Shown piece by piece: positions 36,165 to 48,616 of a DNA stretch of 64,000 nucleotides. Made by a program: the position numbers and the translations under genes. The stretch comes from Clitoria ternatea (lineage: Eukaryota; Streptophyta; Magnoliopsida; Fabales; Fabaceae), in assembly GCA_037962975.1 (NCBI GenBank), contig CM075673.1, positions 116,951,001-117,015,000 on the forward strand, read 5' to 3'. The notes beneath the pieces were generated by a model. The model was not told the DNA's origin. It made no database searches and saw nothing but the letters and a program-made list of their open reading frames with translations. Position 1 is the stretch's first letter. Every line of letters begins with the position of its first letter.

Positions 36165-39100
36165 TGTGACGACCCGCGTCAATATTTCTTATTTTTCTCA
36201 AAAGATTTTTCACTTTTAAATAAAATCCACCCGGTCTCAAAATAAAATGATAATTACTTTTCTTAAATACATTTCAAATAGTAAAATAATACTTAAAATT
36301 GTAATTTCTGACTGAAACCGTTTGGAAATACGTTCAATAATAAAGGATTTAGAAAATAGCGAGAGAAAGGAAAACAGTCAGGGTTCACTCGGAAATAATT
36401 CTCTCACCCGGTTATCCCTCACTCGGGACAACTTACCTTTCACTCAGAAAAGGTGCACTCATCTTCACTCGGAAACACCATGACCTTCACTCAGAAGCAC
36501 TCTTAACTTTCTTCACTCGGAATCTCATCCATAGTTCACTCAGAGACCCTCTAACCTTTTTACTCGGGATTGAGGCTCTCGGTTATTCTTCTCTTAGAGA
36601 GAGTAAAGGATACTCAAATGAGCATCAAATCAATAAGCCCTCACTCGGATAAGGAATTAACTCGGCTAAATTCACCAGGTGATCAACTCTGCTACAACAA
36701 TGCAAATTCATTCATAAAATAAACACCGATCACATAGCATCATAAATCATGACCCATTCAAATTTAATTCAGCATTCATTCAATATATAGCATCACACAC
36801 TCGGTAAACCTCAATATATATATATATTACAATTTTATTCAAATCACTTGGTGCCTTGGCATCAATCCTCCACTTGGCGCCACTCCATGACTCTGACCTC
36901 TTCCCTATCACTGGTTACTAAAATTGAAACAACAGCAAGGGTGAGTGTTTAGCATCATAATTAATCTAGAACGGAATTTAAATAAAATACGAGTATAAAC
37001 TCTGTCCAATTCCTCTATTCTCAAACTGCACATTTCACTCGGCATTTACTCACAGTTAGCAATACACTCACACTTGGCACTTATTGCATTTCTCACTCGG
37101 CAATTATGACCATTACGCTCGGCAATTCTAGCCAACCATACTTGGTATTTATATCAATTCACACGTCAAATACAATAAATTGCCCTCGGCAAATACAACA
37201 TCATATTCCTTAATTCTTACTCAGAAAATATGACATCTTACTCAGCAAGTATAATAATTCATACTTGGCAAACATCACAATTTATACTCGGTATTATAAT
37301 ACATACTCAACAGTTACATCACTCGGCAAGTAACTCATTCAGCAAGTATAACAAATCTCATTCGGCAATCGTAACAAATAATCCATTCGGCAATTACGAT
37401 TTACCACTCGGTAAATCTAATAAATCACTCGGCAAATTCATCAAATTATACTCAGCAATGATATCAAATTCTCATTCATTAATATGACAATTCATACTCG
37501 ACAATTGCATCAGATTGCACTCGGCAAATGTACACATCATATTCATCAATTATAATACTGCACACTCGGCAAACACTGCACTCGGCAAAATTATCAAATC
37601 ATCAAATGTCACAACTGACTCTCATAAAATCGACGCCTAGTATCCAGATACTAAAGGATCGGCCTTCAGCTGGGGGTCCTACTTGACACCCCGTGAGCCC
37701 TGCTTGGTTCACCGAGTCCTGCTTGACTCCCCCTCAACCACTGGGTCATAGACCTCTAGGTAGCTTAACTGGGTCCTGCTTGACCACTGAAGCCAAAAAC
37801 GAGGGTAACATATACCGTCGGTCATCCCATACCACATAATCATATTTCATATCATCATCAATCAACAAATACAACTACCAGAAACTGGCATGTGCTCTCA
37901 TCACAGGGCGACCGACTTGTCAAGCCCATCCATTACATTATCACTCAGGCGACCTGCTTGTCAAACCCGACTCATTAACAACATCACTCGGGTGACCTGC
38001 TTGTCAATCCCGACTCCACATTACCACAAAATACCGATTGTCACAGCATCATTTAAATTTCAATCGGATTTACACATACACACACGATCTTTAACTGATC
38101 GGTGTCCATATACATGCATACACATTCCACTCAGCATCATTTCATCATAGCATCAAATAATTCCATTTCACTCAGAATATACTACTCACACGATCAGAAA
38201 CTGATCGGTGTACATACATATACATGCATTTATTCACATTCATATACAATTCATTCGGCATTATCACAATTATCACAACATCAAATACTCCTCTAGTCAC
38301 ACGATCAGAAACTGATCGGTGCTCACACACATGCACACTCATACATTCTCAAATTTCATTCAGCAAAGTCACACACACACACACGATCCTAAATCGATCG
38401 GTGTATACATTCATACGTACATTCATATACATATTCACACAATTTCACTCGACATCATCTCTTACCCGGTTCATAGTTATTCCAATGACTCGGACAGTGT
38501 CCAATTCTAATTAATTATAACCCGAACACCCCCTTACCTGGAATGTTGAGCTCTCCATTCTGATCGGTTGCTCTCCGACCGCTTCTTCTCAATTAAGTGA
38601 CTCTGCTTCTAGTCGTCCAACACAGCACTCTGCTTTGGAGGAACTCTGAGCCATTCACCCTCTCGAACAGCTCTGACCCTATAACACTCCACGCTCTGTA
38701 TGCAAGACAGCGGAGGATTCCAAGCCTCCAAGAGACAACGCTGTTCTCTCCCTTGAGCAGCTCCGTCTCACCATCAGCATTGGAGGACTTCAAGCCTCCA
38801 AGACACCACAACCGTTCCAGCAGCAGCCTTCTTACGCGTTTCACCAGTGTTCGTTCCACCACTTTGAAACCACAGCCACAACTACGTAATTATCTCAAGG
38901 TTTGATGCAAAAAGGAACCTTCCTTCAAAGCTTACAGCCGACGATGGAGGAAGGAGAAGGAGAAACAACACATGTGAAGAAGAAGAAGAAGTTTCTCGCA
39001 GAAAGGATGAATAATTGAAGGAAGAGAAAGAAACCTTTCTTTAATACCCATGACAACCTGTCACCTGCACAACCGGTCATCTCCAACCGGTTACCTTCTC

Positions 39101-39282
39101 AGCTGGTTATTTCTCCCTTTTTCCTTTATAATTTCTTTAAAAATTTAAATTAAACCTCCCTTCTTCTAATCACACCTTTTATAATTAACCCATAATTCAT
39201 AAAAATATCCAATAAACTCCTAAAAACAATTATTAATATTCTCCACTTCTCAAAATTTTCTATAAATATCTGGGATGTTACA
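36165..39282 (-). repeat. 3' LTR of the inner element
   Basis: Reads (plus strand) TGTGACGACCC..GGGATGTTACA. It contains the (A/T/G)CTCGGCAA cluster (37020-37600), CCTGCTTGACTCC / GGGTCCTGCTTGACC blocks (37670-37790), four CGATC hairpins (38085-38400) and an (AT)n run near 36815. Forward frames such as 37890-38150 are frames inside the LTR, not genes. Confidence 0.93.
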
Positions 39283-39300
39283 TTCACCCCCCCTAAAAAG
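39283..39300 (-). promoter_or_regulatory. Polypurine tract of the inner element
   Basis: On the minus strand CCCTTTTTAGGGGGGGTGAA abuts the 3' LTR start TGTAACATCC. Expected primer for plus-strand DNA synthesis. Confidence 0.8.
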
Positions 39301-39351
39301 GGATTTCGTCCCCGAAATCAATATTCCTTACTGAAAAGGATTGGGGTACAC

Positions 39352-39960
39352 TCATCTCATGTCCGATTCCAATTTTTCCAATTGGTCGGTTACTCTATTC
39401 AATCTCTGCCACTTCACTTTTACCAATGGCACTTCCTTGTTTCCTAGCCGTTTGGTCTGATACTCCTCAATACCGATCGGTGTAACTTCCACCGTTAGGT
39501 CTTCCAATTCAAAAGAGTCACTCGACACAATCATAAAATCACACGGAATATTCACCCGAAGTTGTGACACATGAAACACATTGTGCATATCAGTTAACGA
39601 ACTGAGAAAATCCTATCGGTAAGCAACATCATCGATCCAGTCGGTAAGCAACATTACCGATTAAACTTGTGACTCTTCAATATCCGATCTACACCCTTGG
39701 TCGGTGAAACCATCAAGAATACCCAGTCACCCATCTGAACTCAAGCAGTCTATGTCAACTGTCATAGTAACTTTTTGGTCGGTCTTGGGCCATTTTTATT
39801 TTCTCTCGGATCAAGGCAACCTGTCCATAGCCAAGAAGTAAGCACTCTTGATCAATCGGTCTACAATCTCCCAGATTGTCTTACACTCAGATTGGTTACA
39901 AGGTAACCCGAATACGAAATCCATAGTATTACTTTCCCACTTCCAAATCAGAATCTCTGA
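39352..39960 (-). pseudogene. Integrase fragment and chromodomain tail of the inner element
   Basis: About 39840-39960 reads LIWKWESNTMDFVFGLPCNQ and ECKTIWEIVDRLIKSAY, the start of the integrase core with its first Asp. After decay, 39352-39588 reads HNVFHVSQLRVNIPCDFMIV, then EEYQTKRLGNKEVPLVKVKW and LEKLESDMR, the polyprotein end with the chromodomain core (NK.VPLVKV.W) that defines chromoviruses. The part between is deleted or scrambled. A chromodomain would guide integration to chromatin marks in an intact element. Confidence 0.82.
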
Positions 39961-41539
39961 TAGTTGAAACAATTCAGGGGTCTCTGGTGTTCAACCTTCT
40001 TCATTTCCGACCACCAGAATCCTTCCTTACCCGGTAACACCGGAATGACTGCTCAAAGAACCCTTTTGCATGTAACACCACTCGGTCTCAGAATCTCCAA
40101 ATTCCATCATTACCTTTGGTTAATCTCATTACTTCGAGAATATCACTCAGATATATCTCTGCCCGAGTCCAAGCTTTTCTTCACTAAAAATTATTCCTCT
40201 CAGAAATGCTTCACTCGGGATCGACGACCATCTCAAAGACGTTCCCGAGCACAAGCTCTCGCCCATTTTTAAGACACCCGAGCACGAATTAAATGAATTC
40301 ATCACTCGGATATCTACTCCCCTCGGAAACTATTCACTCAGAAACATACTCATTCGAAATCCCTCTTTCTCCGTCCAGAAGTGCTTTCCTGGAAAAAGAC
40401 TCACTCGGTATATCTTAATCGATACCATTCCACTCGGAAAGTGTTATACTCTACTCGGAGATATCCTACTCGGGAATTCATTACTCAGAAATATCTCTAC
40501 CCCGAGTACTCATTCGAAATCAGCCTTTCTTCACCCGAAGGTACTTCTCTTAAACATGATTCACTCAGAAATTCTCCACTCAGTGTACCTTAGCAGGAAT
40601 TCAATTCATCAAATTTTCCTTTTTAGGTCATCTCTTCTCCTAAAATCTCAGTAATTTATACCGACTACCATGTCACAATATTTACTTCTATATACTCACT
40701 ATTCGTCAGTTACCAAATCTCAGCTTTATTCGTCCTTCATCTCTAACCTTTTACCGATTTCAGAAATACGAATCATACGCCTCTTTTCTCTAAATCCGAT
40801 CACTAAAGATTGGCTAACACACCTCTGTCTCCCCGACTTCACACGACCTCAACCACTAGTGCAACTCCCTGAGGTGATCAGTCTCAAATGTTCAACACTT
40901 CGTGGTTAATCTGAGTGAAAGTCAGGTATACAGTCCAATTATCCATATCACCGATCGACATGCAACTGTTTGCATCATTATCCATTTACCTATGCCTATT
41001 GGCAACTTCACAAAGAATTAATGTTAAAAGGAACCCACGGTGGCCATCCATTATGATTCCCATGTAACACTAATATCAGTGCAAAGTCCAAACGACTCGG
41101 TAAAACTCACTTCGTCCCACGTCCTTCGTTCACTAGTTTTCCTTATCATATACACAACAGTTCAATATATATACATATACTTCACTCGTCCATCACTCAC
41201 ACAATTCATTCTCTTAATTATTCCGAGTGAATCCTCACCTCATCAATTATCTCACTAAAAATTATTACCAACCACCCTTCGACTTTTACCTTCAACTTAT
41301 TCAGCATTATTACACCATCATTCATCAATTACTCATAATTTCCCTTAATTTCCATTAATCAATCGTCCAACAATCTCTAAACTACCTTATAGAAGCACTA
41401 CAAAAGGCTCATCCTTTCCAGGAATAATCATATTAGAGCATTCGTCAACTTATTTCATTCTATGTAACATCAAACTCCATTATTCAAACAAATATATGGC
41501 TACCAACGCACTTACTATTCTCATTTCACCCCAGGATTT
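39961..41539. repeat. Scrambled internal region with CACTCGGAA words
   Basis: From about 40100 to 40600 the words CACTCGGAA, CTCAGAAA and CTCGGG(A) recur every 15-40 bases. The rest is low-complexity pyrimidine-rich sequence. No RT or RNase H motif found. Confidence 0.6.
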
Positions 41540-42270
41540 AACCTCCTCTCGGGAAAATTAGTACCCCGAGTCCCAGAAATATTGGCTCGGTTGCTATGCC
41601 CACTCGGTTACTGCCTCTGTTGGCACTCGACATAAGGTCTCCCAGTTGTTCACATTGGAAACAATTCATCCACTCGGACAGTGTTTTGCAATATAGCTCA
41701 GCCACAACTATAGCACACTCGGCTATCTGACTGACTACCAGATCAGCTAGTAGAAATCTGACCAAAAGAGAAGAAGACAGCGGAAAATTTACCGCCATGA
41801 AAGAACCGATCCATTTTCTTGAAACTGGACCCTCGCACCTTCACGACATCTTACCTTCCGACTGAAAGGTCCTCTGTAATTGCACTTCCTCGGTCAGCCT
41901 ATCCTTGTTCACCAGAGTTGGATAATCCTGAATATCAATCGGCATAATCACACTGTAAAGTCCAACTCACAATCCTGCTTCATACTTGGCATACTCACTA
42001 CTCTCGGTTCCTTTCAGTGAGAAAGAGTGACAGAAGTCACAGCTCATCAAACTTAATAGTGTGCTCGGTCATTAACACTCAGCCCTGTCCCAATCTCAAG
42101 TTCCATTTTCTTTCGAATTTCCTAATTATCCGAGAAGTACTTAACAAGAAACCGCTCTCGGAAATTCGCCCATACTAACGACTCACTCGTCGTCTTCATC
42201 GGGGCCTTAGTCCGAGGCCACCATGTCCTAGCCTCTTCTTCAACTGATAAGTTGTAACTTCACCTTATGC
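41540..42270 (-). pseudogene. gag fragments of the inner element
   Basis: About 42140-42270 reads ECSKEHKVKLQLIS, then EEARTWWPRTKAPMK, the CS.EHKV..A..ML..EAE.WW block of chromovirus Gag with stops. About 41650-41700 reads MNCFQCEQLGDLMSSA, a decayed CCHC zinc knuckle keeping CFQC but not the His and last Cys. Confidence 0.65.
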
Positions 42271-42697
42271 TCCTTCGAGCACTCGGAATACTCAAAAGCT
42301 TACTCGGTTTCCCGTATTCAACACACATCCCACCATAATTGTGCCTTCCTTTATAAGTAGGGGAATTCCTTTTCAGGAATTTATCAAGAATGGGACCTGA
42401 TTCGGTCCTACTCATCAATTTAGAAAATCTCGAGAAGAATAGACATCTTCTCTAGCAGAACTACTTTTTCCGGCCATAAAATATTTCCATAATGAATAAA
42501 CACTTCACCATTAACCAATACTCTACCAGGGAGTCGGATATTTACCTCACATAAAATACAACGCCACTGGAGTGCCAAGGGAATGATGCCAAGCTGCAAC
42601 GAACAATCACAAACACTGCAATAGAATGCAAACATAGTCCATCATAGGACTCACACATTCACTCGGTTCGCTCATCCACTCGGCTCTAGAAAGAACC

Positions 42698-42709
42698 GCT
42701 CTGATACCA
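42698..42709 (-). promoter_or_regulatory. Primer-binding site, initiator tRNA-Met type
   Basis: The plus strand reads GCTCTGATACCA, i.e. TGGTATCAGAGC on the element's sense strand. This is the classic complement to the 3' end of plant initiator tRNA-Met, two bases from the LTR. Confidence 0.92.
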
Positions 42710-42711
42710 AC

Positions 42712-45700
42712 TGTGACGACCCGCGTCAATATTTCTCATTTTTCTCAAAAGATTTTTCACTTTTAAATAAAATCCACCCGGTCTCAAAATAAAATGATAA
42801 TTACTTTTCTTAAATACATTTCAAATAGTAAAATAATACTTAAAATTGTAATTTCTGACTGAAACCGTTTGGAAATACGTTCAATAATAAAGGATTTAGA
42901 AAACAGCGAGACAAAGGAAAACAGTCAGGGTTCACTCGAAAATAATTCTCTCACCCGGTTATCCCTCACTGGGGATAACTTACCTTTCACTCGGAAAAGG
43001 TGCACTCATCTTCACTCGGAAACACCATGACCTTCACTCCAAAGCACTCTTAACTTTCTTCACTCGGAATCTCATCCATAGTTCACTCGGAGACCCTTTA
43101 ACCTTTTTACTCAGGATTGAGGCTCTCGGTTATTCTTTTCTCAGAGAGAATAAAGGATACTCAAATGAGCATCAAATCAATAAGCCCTCACTCGGATAAG
43201 GAATTAACTCGGCTAAATTCACCAGGTGATCAACTCTGCTACAACAATGCAAATTCATTCATAAAATAAACACCGATCACATAGCATCATAAATCATGAC
43301 CGATTCAAATTTAATTCAGCATTCATTCAATATATAGCATCACACACTCGGTAAACCTCAATATATATATATATATATATATATATTACAATTTCATTCA
43401 AATCACTTGGTGCCTTGGCATCAATCCTCCATTTGGCACCACTCTATGACTCCGACCTCTTCCCTGTCACTGGTTACTAAAATTGAAACAACAGCAAGGG
43501 TGAGTGTTTAGCATCATAATTAATCTAGAACGGAATTTAAATAAAATACGAGTATAAACTCTGTCCGATTCCTCTATTCTCAAACTGCACATTTCACTCG
43601 GCATTTACTCACAGTCAGCAATACACTCACACTCGGCACTTATTACATTTCTCACTCGGCAATTATGACCATTACGCTCGGCAATTCTAGCCAACCATAC
43701 TCGGTATTTATATCAATTCACACGTCAAATACAATAAATTGCCCTCGGCAAATACAACATCATATTCCTTAATTCTTACTCAGAAAATATGACATCTTAC
43801 TCAGCAAGTATAATAATTCATACTCGGCAAACATCACAATTCATACTCGGCATTATAATACATACTCAACAGTTACATCACTCGGCAAGTAACTCATTCA
43901 GCAAGTATAACAAATCTCATTCGGCAATCGTAACAAATAATCCATTCGGCAATTACGATTTACCACTCGGTAAATCTAATAAATCACTCGGTAAATTCAT
44001 CAAATCATACTCAGCAATGATATCAAATTCTCATTCATCAATATGATAATTCATACTCGGCAATTGCATCAGATTGCACTCGGCAAATGTACACATCATA
44101 TTCATCAATTATAATACTGCACACTCGGCAAACACTGCACTCGGCAAAATTATCAAATCATCAAATATCACAACTGACTCTCATAAAATCGACGCCTAGT
44201 ATCCGGATACTAAAGGATCGGCCTTCAGCTGGGGGTCCTACTTGACACCCCGTGAACCCTGCTTGGTTCACCGAGTCCTGCTTGACTCCCCCTCAACCAC
44301 TGGGTCATAGACCTCTGGGTAGCTCAACTGGGTCCTGCTTGACCACTGAAGCCAAAAACAAGGGTAACATATACCGTCGGCCATCCCATACCACATAATT
44401 ATATTTCATATCATCATCAATCAACAAATGCAACTACCAGAAATTGGCATGTGCTCTCATCACAGGGTGACCGACTTGTCAAGCCCATCCATTACATTAT
44501 CACTCGGGCGACCTGCTTGTCAAACCCGACTCGTTAACAACATCACTCGGGTGACCTGCTTGTCAATCCCGACTCCACATTACCACAAAATACCGATTGT
44601 CACAGCATCATTTAAATTTCAATCGGATTTACACATACACACACGATCTTCAACTGATCGGTGTCCATATACATGCATACACATTTCACTCAGCATCATT
44701 TCATCATAGCATCAAATAATTCCATTTTACTCGGAATATACTACTCACACGATCAGAAACTGATCGGTGTACATACATATACATGCATTTATTCACATTC
44801 ATATACAATTCATTCGGCATTATCATAATTATCACAACATCAAATACTCCTCTAGTCACATGATCAGAAACTGATCGGTGCTCACACATATGAATACTCA
44901 TATATTCTCAAATTTCATTCAGCAAAGCCACACACACACACGATCCTAAACCGGTCGGTGTGTACATTCATACATACATTCATATACATATTCACACAAT
45001 TTCACTCGGCATCATCTCTTACCCGGTTCATAGTTATTCCATTGACTCGGACAGTGTCCAATTCTAATTAATTATAACCCAAACACCCCCTTACCTGGAA
45101 TGTCAAGCTCTCCATTCCGATTAGTTGCTCTCTGACCGCTTCTTCTCAATTAAGTGACTCTGCTTCTAGTCGTCCAACACAGCACTCTGCTTTGGAGGAA
45201 CTCCGAGCCATTCACCCTCTCGAACAGCTCTGCCCCCATAACACTCCACGCTCTGCATGCAAGATAGCGGAGGATTCCAAGCCTCCAAGACACAACGTTG
45301 TTCTCTCCCTTGAGCAGCTCCGTCTCACCATCAGCATTGGAGGACTTCAAGCCTCCAAGACACCACAACCGTTCCAGTAGCAGCCTTCTTACGCGTTTCA
45401 CCAGTGTTCGTTCCACCACTTTGAAACCACAGCCATAACTACGTAATTATCTTAAGGTTTGATGCAAAAAGGAACCTTCCTTCAAAGCTTACAGCCGATG
45501 ATGGAGGAAGGAGAAGGAGAAACGGAACATGTGAAGAAGAAGAAGAAGTTTCTCGCAGAAAGGATGAATAATTGAAGGAAGAGAAAGAAACCTTTCTTTA
45601 ATACCCATGGCAACCTGTCACCTGCATAACCGGTCATCTCCAACCGGTTACCTTCTTAGCCGGTTATTTCTCCCTTTTTCCTTTATAATTTCTTTAAAAA

Positions 45701-45839
45701 TTTAAATTAAATCTCCCTTCTTCTAATAACACCTTTTATAATTAACCCATAATTCATAAAAATATCCAATAAACTCCTAAAAATAATTATTAATATTCTT
45801 CACTTCTCAAAATTTTCTATAAATATCTGGGATGTTACA
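42712..45839 (-). repeat. 5' LTR of the inner element
   Basis: Same order of blocks as 36165-39282, with a longer (AT)n run at 43362-43385, the CTCGGCAA cluster at 43590-44160 and hairpins at 44644, 44750, 44861 and 44941. It is 3128 bp against 3118 bp for the other copy. Confidence 0.93.
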
Positions 45840-45844
45840 CATGT

Positions 45845-46064
45845 GATATAATGGAAACCGGTTGATCGGTCCGGATCAACCTCTCAAAATGACTGAGGCA
45901 ATTGGTTATGCGTAACATGGAAGCGAGAATGGAGGAAGTGTCTGGTCTCTCAAACGTTACCTCGGATTGTCGATACGTGGAAACCACGTCAGGATACCGA
46001 TTGCCCCTCTGGAACAGTCGTGCTGATCTTCATAACTTTAGGGGCCGGTATCTAGACCAGATCA
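45845..46064 (-). repeat. 3' LTR of the outer element, second segment
   Basis: Picks up exactly where 36164 stops and ends TCTAGACCAGATCA at 46064. The internal region after it, read on the minus strand, ends in GCTAGGGGACATA, a candidate polypurine tract. Confidence 0.92.
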
Positions 46065-46399
46065 TATGTCCCCTAGCTTATATGAGGGACTTATGAAGTT
46101 ACTCATATGAGCTATACAAACTGCGAGAGGTCTGGATGCCGGTATAATCTGTAAAAATATCTTTGCAGTACCCGTTAACCGTTGAATATTGTCCCCGAGC
46201 GTTATTGAGTGATCGGTTCCGAGTGAACATTTGACTCTGAGTGAGTGATTCCGAGCAAATATTCGACTCTGAGTGAATGACATCGAGTAAGGTTGGTTCT
46301 GGCCGTGTCACCCAGGAAATTCCATTACCTGTAACCTCCTCGTGCTGCTCGGTAAAAGTATGTACGTTTTATCCGAGTCTTTTATTTTTTACGTCTAGG

Positions 46400-47120
46400 A
46401 CTCGTGTTTTGTCTTGAAAATTCCGAGTGATACTTCCGGGTGGAAGATCTCCAATTGATCCTTCCGGGAGGAGGATTTCCGAGTGATCCCTCGGGGGAAG
46501 ATTTCTGATTGATCCTTCCGAGAGAAGGATTTCTGAGTGACGATCGGGTCTTCCATCATAAGGGGGATTAATTTTCCCCTAATCGTCCAGCTAAACTTAC
46601 TAGTTGTACTCGGTGTTTTGGTTTAGTCATACAGCCCAAGCCTTCGACGGCGTTCGGTTTAATCATACTAACCATACTCGGAGTTCAGTTTCTGAGTGCA
46701 ACTTTCCCGAGTGGGGTATCTCTGAGTGTGACACCTCCGCGTGGGATGGCGCCGAGTGAAACATGCCCAAGTAGGATAGTATCGAGTAAAGCATTTCCGA
46801 ATGGGATAGCTCCGAGTGAAACATTCTGAGCGGGATAGAACCGAGTGAAACATCTCCGATTCTCGCGTGGTATGGCACCGAGTGAAGCATTTTCCGGGTG
46901 AAACACTTCTGGACAGAGAAAGGCTTTGACTTCGAATGAGTACGTTTCGGGTAGAAACATTCCCGAGTAAATAATTCCTGATTAAAACTTCGAAGCGAGA
47001 TATTTTCGACTTAAAGAATTCACGAGTCGGACTTCAGTGAGATATTGCCGACTAAAGAATTCACGAGCCTGACACTGAATTTGAAGTGTTTCTGAGTGAA
47101 GAATTCCGGGGGAAATACTT
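46400..47120. repeat. CCGAGTGAAAC-rich irregular repeat
   Basis: CCGAGTGA(A)ACAT(T/C) and variants (CTGAGTG, CCGGGTG, CCGAGTAA) recur every 15-40 bases without a fixed period. It lies between the tandem arrays and the 3' LTR of the outer element. Confidence 0.8.
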
Positions 47121-47149
47121 CTGAGCGAATTCGAATAATGAGGATGACG

Positions 47150-47480
47150 ATTAATTCTTCTTCAATCGTTCGACCAAACCTTCTAGTCGTACTTGGAGTT
47201 CGGTTTAATCCTACAATACAAGCCTTCGACTGGGATTCGGTTTGATAATACAACCCATGTCTTCAATGGCATTCGGTTTAATCCTACTAACTGTACTCGG
47301 AGTTTGGTTTACTCCTACAATCCGAGTCTTCAAATGGGGTTCGGTTTAATCCTACAACCCATATCTTCAATGGCGTTCGGTTTTAATCCTACTAACCGTA
47401 CTCAGAGTTCGATTTACTCCTACAATCCGAGCCTTCGACGCGGGGTTTGGATCAGGGCTAATCCTGAACCTACTGCGCCC
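47150..47480. repeat. Longer-period repeat (~105-125 bp) beside the 37-bp array
   Basis: Repeated TTCGGTTTAATCCTAC(A/T)A and GTACTCGGAGTT blocks alternate with CAAGCCTTCGAC / CATGTCTTCAATGG. About three imperfect units, fading into 46620-46690, which has similar words. Confidence 0.75.
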
Positions 47481-47539
47481 GTTACTCGGGGTTTAGCGTG
47501 GTCTTGAAGAAGAACCAGCTTACTGCGCCCAAGCCTTCA

Positions 47540-47915
47540 ATTGGTGTTAGATTTTACCCATTCACCGTTCTTCATACTCGGTGTTGGATTTTACCCGTTC
47601 ACCGGCCTTCTCAATCGGTGTTGGATTTTACCCATTCACCGTTCTTCATACTCGGTGTTGGATTTTACCCATTCATCGGTCTTCTCAATCGGTGTTGGAT
47701 TTTACCCATTCACCGTTCTTCATACTCGGTGTTGGATTTTACCCATTCACCGGCCTTCATATTCGGTGTTGGATTTTACCCATTCACCGTTCTTCATACT
47801 CAGTGTTGGATTTTACCCATTCACCGGCCTTCTTATTCAGTGTTAGATTTTACCCATTCACCGTTCTTCATACTCGGTGTTGGATTTTACCCATTCACCG
47901 GCCTTTTCAATCTAT
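47540..47915. repeat. 37-bp tandem array, about 10 units
   Basis: Unit GGTGTTGGATTTTACCCATT + CACCG(T/G)(T/C)CTTC..A(T/A).C. Starts at 47543, 47580, 47617, 47654 and so on show an exact 37-bp period. Because 37 is not a multiple of 3, all three forward frames stay open over it, giving three spurious frames of over 100 codons. It lies 3' of gag in element sense. Confidence 0.95.
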
Positions 47916-48256
47916 AGTTCACCCCTTTGTACCTTCGAAGAGGTTCATCACTAACAACAGATAAACTGTTAGGATCGTCCATCCTGAAAGTATCTTGTCA
48001 TAACCGTGTTGTGCATCGAATAAAATCATAAAGACAATGGGTGAACATATAGAATATTTCATTCATTATGAATTACAAAATAGAAAGAGAGCCGAGTCGG
48101 GGTTATGCCTCGTTAAACCTTCTTGGTTAAACCCGATTGGAAAAACCCAAGTAAGGAAAGAGTGCACACCGTCTTACCGACTAGCTATAATAGCGAAAGG
48201 CGTTTTTGACTTTGATGGCCTGATCCCTAATCAATGACCTCTCGACAGCCCTGATG

Positions 48257-48616
48257 TTATTGTTGGGGCATAACATTTTGCTGTGCAGGCTCACCAACCA
48301 GAACTCCCTTTTGTTTTTCAGAAGCAGTAAATCTTCTGATCGGAGTGGGATGATCATCATCGTCTTCCTTGTAATCCCTCCCCCTCTTCTCAATTCGGTC
48401 CGGTTCATCAAAAGACCTTTCTTTGAAAAGGTACTGTTTGAGCTTACCCTCTCGGATCAGGGTCTCGATAGTATTTTTCAAGGCTTGACATTCGTTTGCC
48501 AAGTGGCTCTTTTGCTCATGGAATTCATAATATTTCCGAGGGTCACCATGCTTGCGAAGCTGGGGTGGCTTCCTGACCCCGTATGTAGTAAGCGTTGGCC
48601 AACCGATCTCTCTCAA
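48257..48616 (-). pseudogene. gag C-terminal part with degenerate zinc knuckle, outer element
   Basis: Reads TYGVRKPPQLRKHGDPRKYY, then EFHEQKSHLANECQALKNTI and LIREGKLKQYLFKERS. The Tat-type knuckle C-x2-H-x4-H-x4-C is present except for the first Cys (Tyr here, KYYEFH). It is separated from the capsid part by about 150 bp that needs a frameshift or contains a small deletion. Confidence 0.8.

Larger units (their letters stand above)
36165..45839 (-). mobile_element. Chromovirus-type Ty3/gypsy element with 3.1-kb LTRs (inner element), internally deleted
   Basis: Inserted in the outer element's LTR with TSD CATGT (36160-36164 and 45840-45844). LTRs are 36165-39282 and 42712-45839. The primer-binding site at 42698-42709 and the polypurine tract at about 39283-39300 place it on the minus strand. 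The 3.4-kb internal part keeps gag fragments and an integrase/chromodomain tail but no recognisable protease, RT or RNase H. The two LTRs differ by scattered substitutions and an (AT)n length change, so insertion is fairly recent. Confidence 0.93.

Noticed and set aside
36815..36835. (AT)n run as a possible regulatory site
   Set aside because: Simple microsatellite whose length differs between the two LTRs (compare 43362-43385); no further support.
37020..37600. CRISPR-like spacing of CTCGGCAA words
   Set aside because: The repeat word is too short and variable, spacing is irregular, and the genome is eukaryotic. It is treated as a motif cluster.
37890..38514. Forward frames of 64-96 codons, also seen at 44428-44709
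   Set aside because: Inside the chromovirus LTRs and composed of CACA / CATA / TCAC words; no protein motif.
38593..38905. Opposing 89- and 102-codon frames, repeated at 45150-45419
   Set aside because: Part of the LTR, with no motif. They recur only because the LTR is present twice.
47498..47964. Three overlapping forward frames of 101-139 codons
   Set aside because: The 37-bp tandem array is open in all frames; a repeat artefact.
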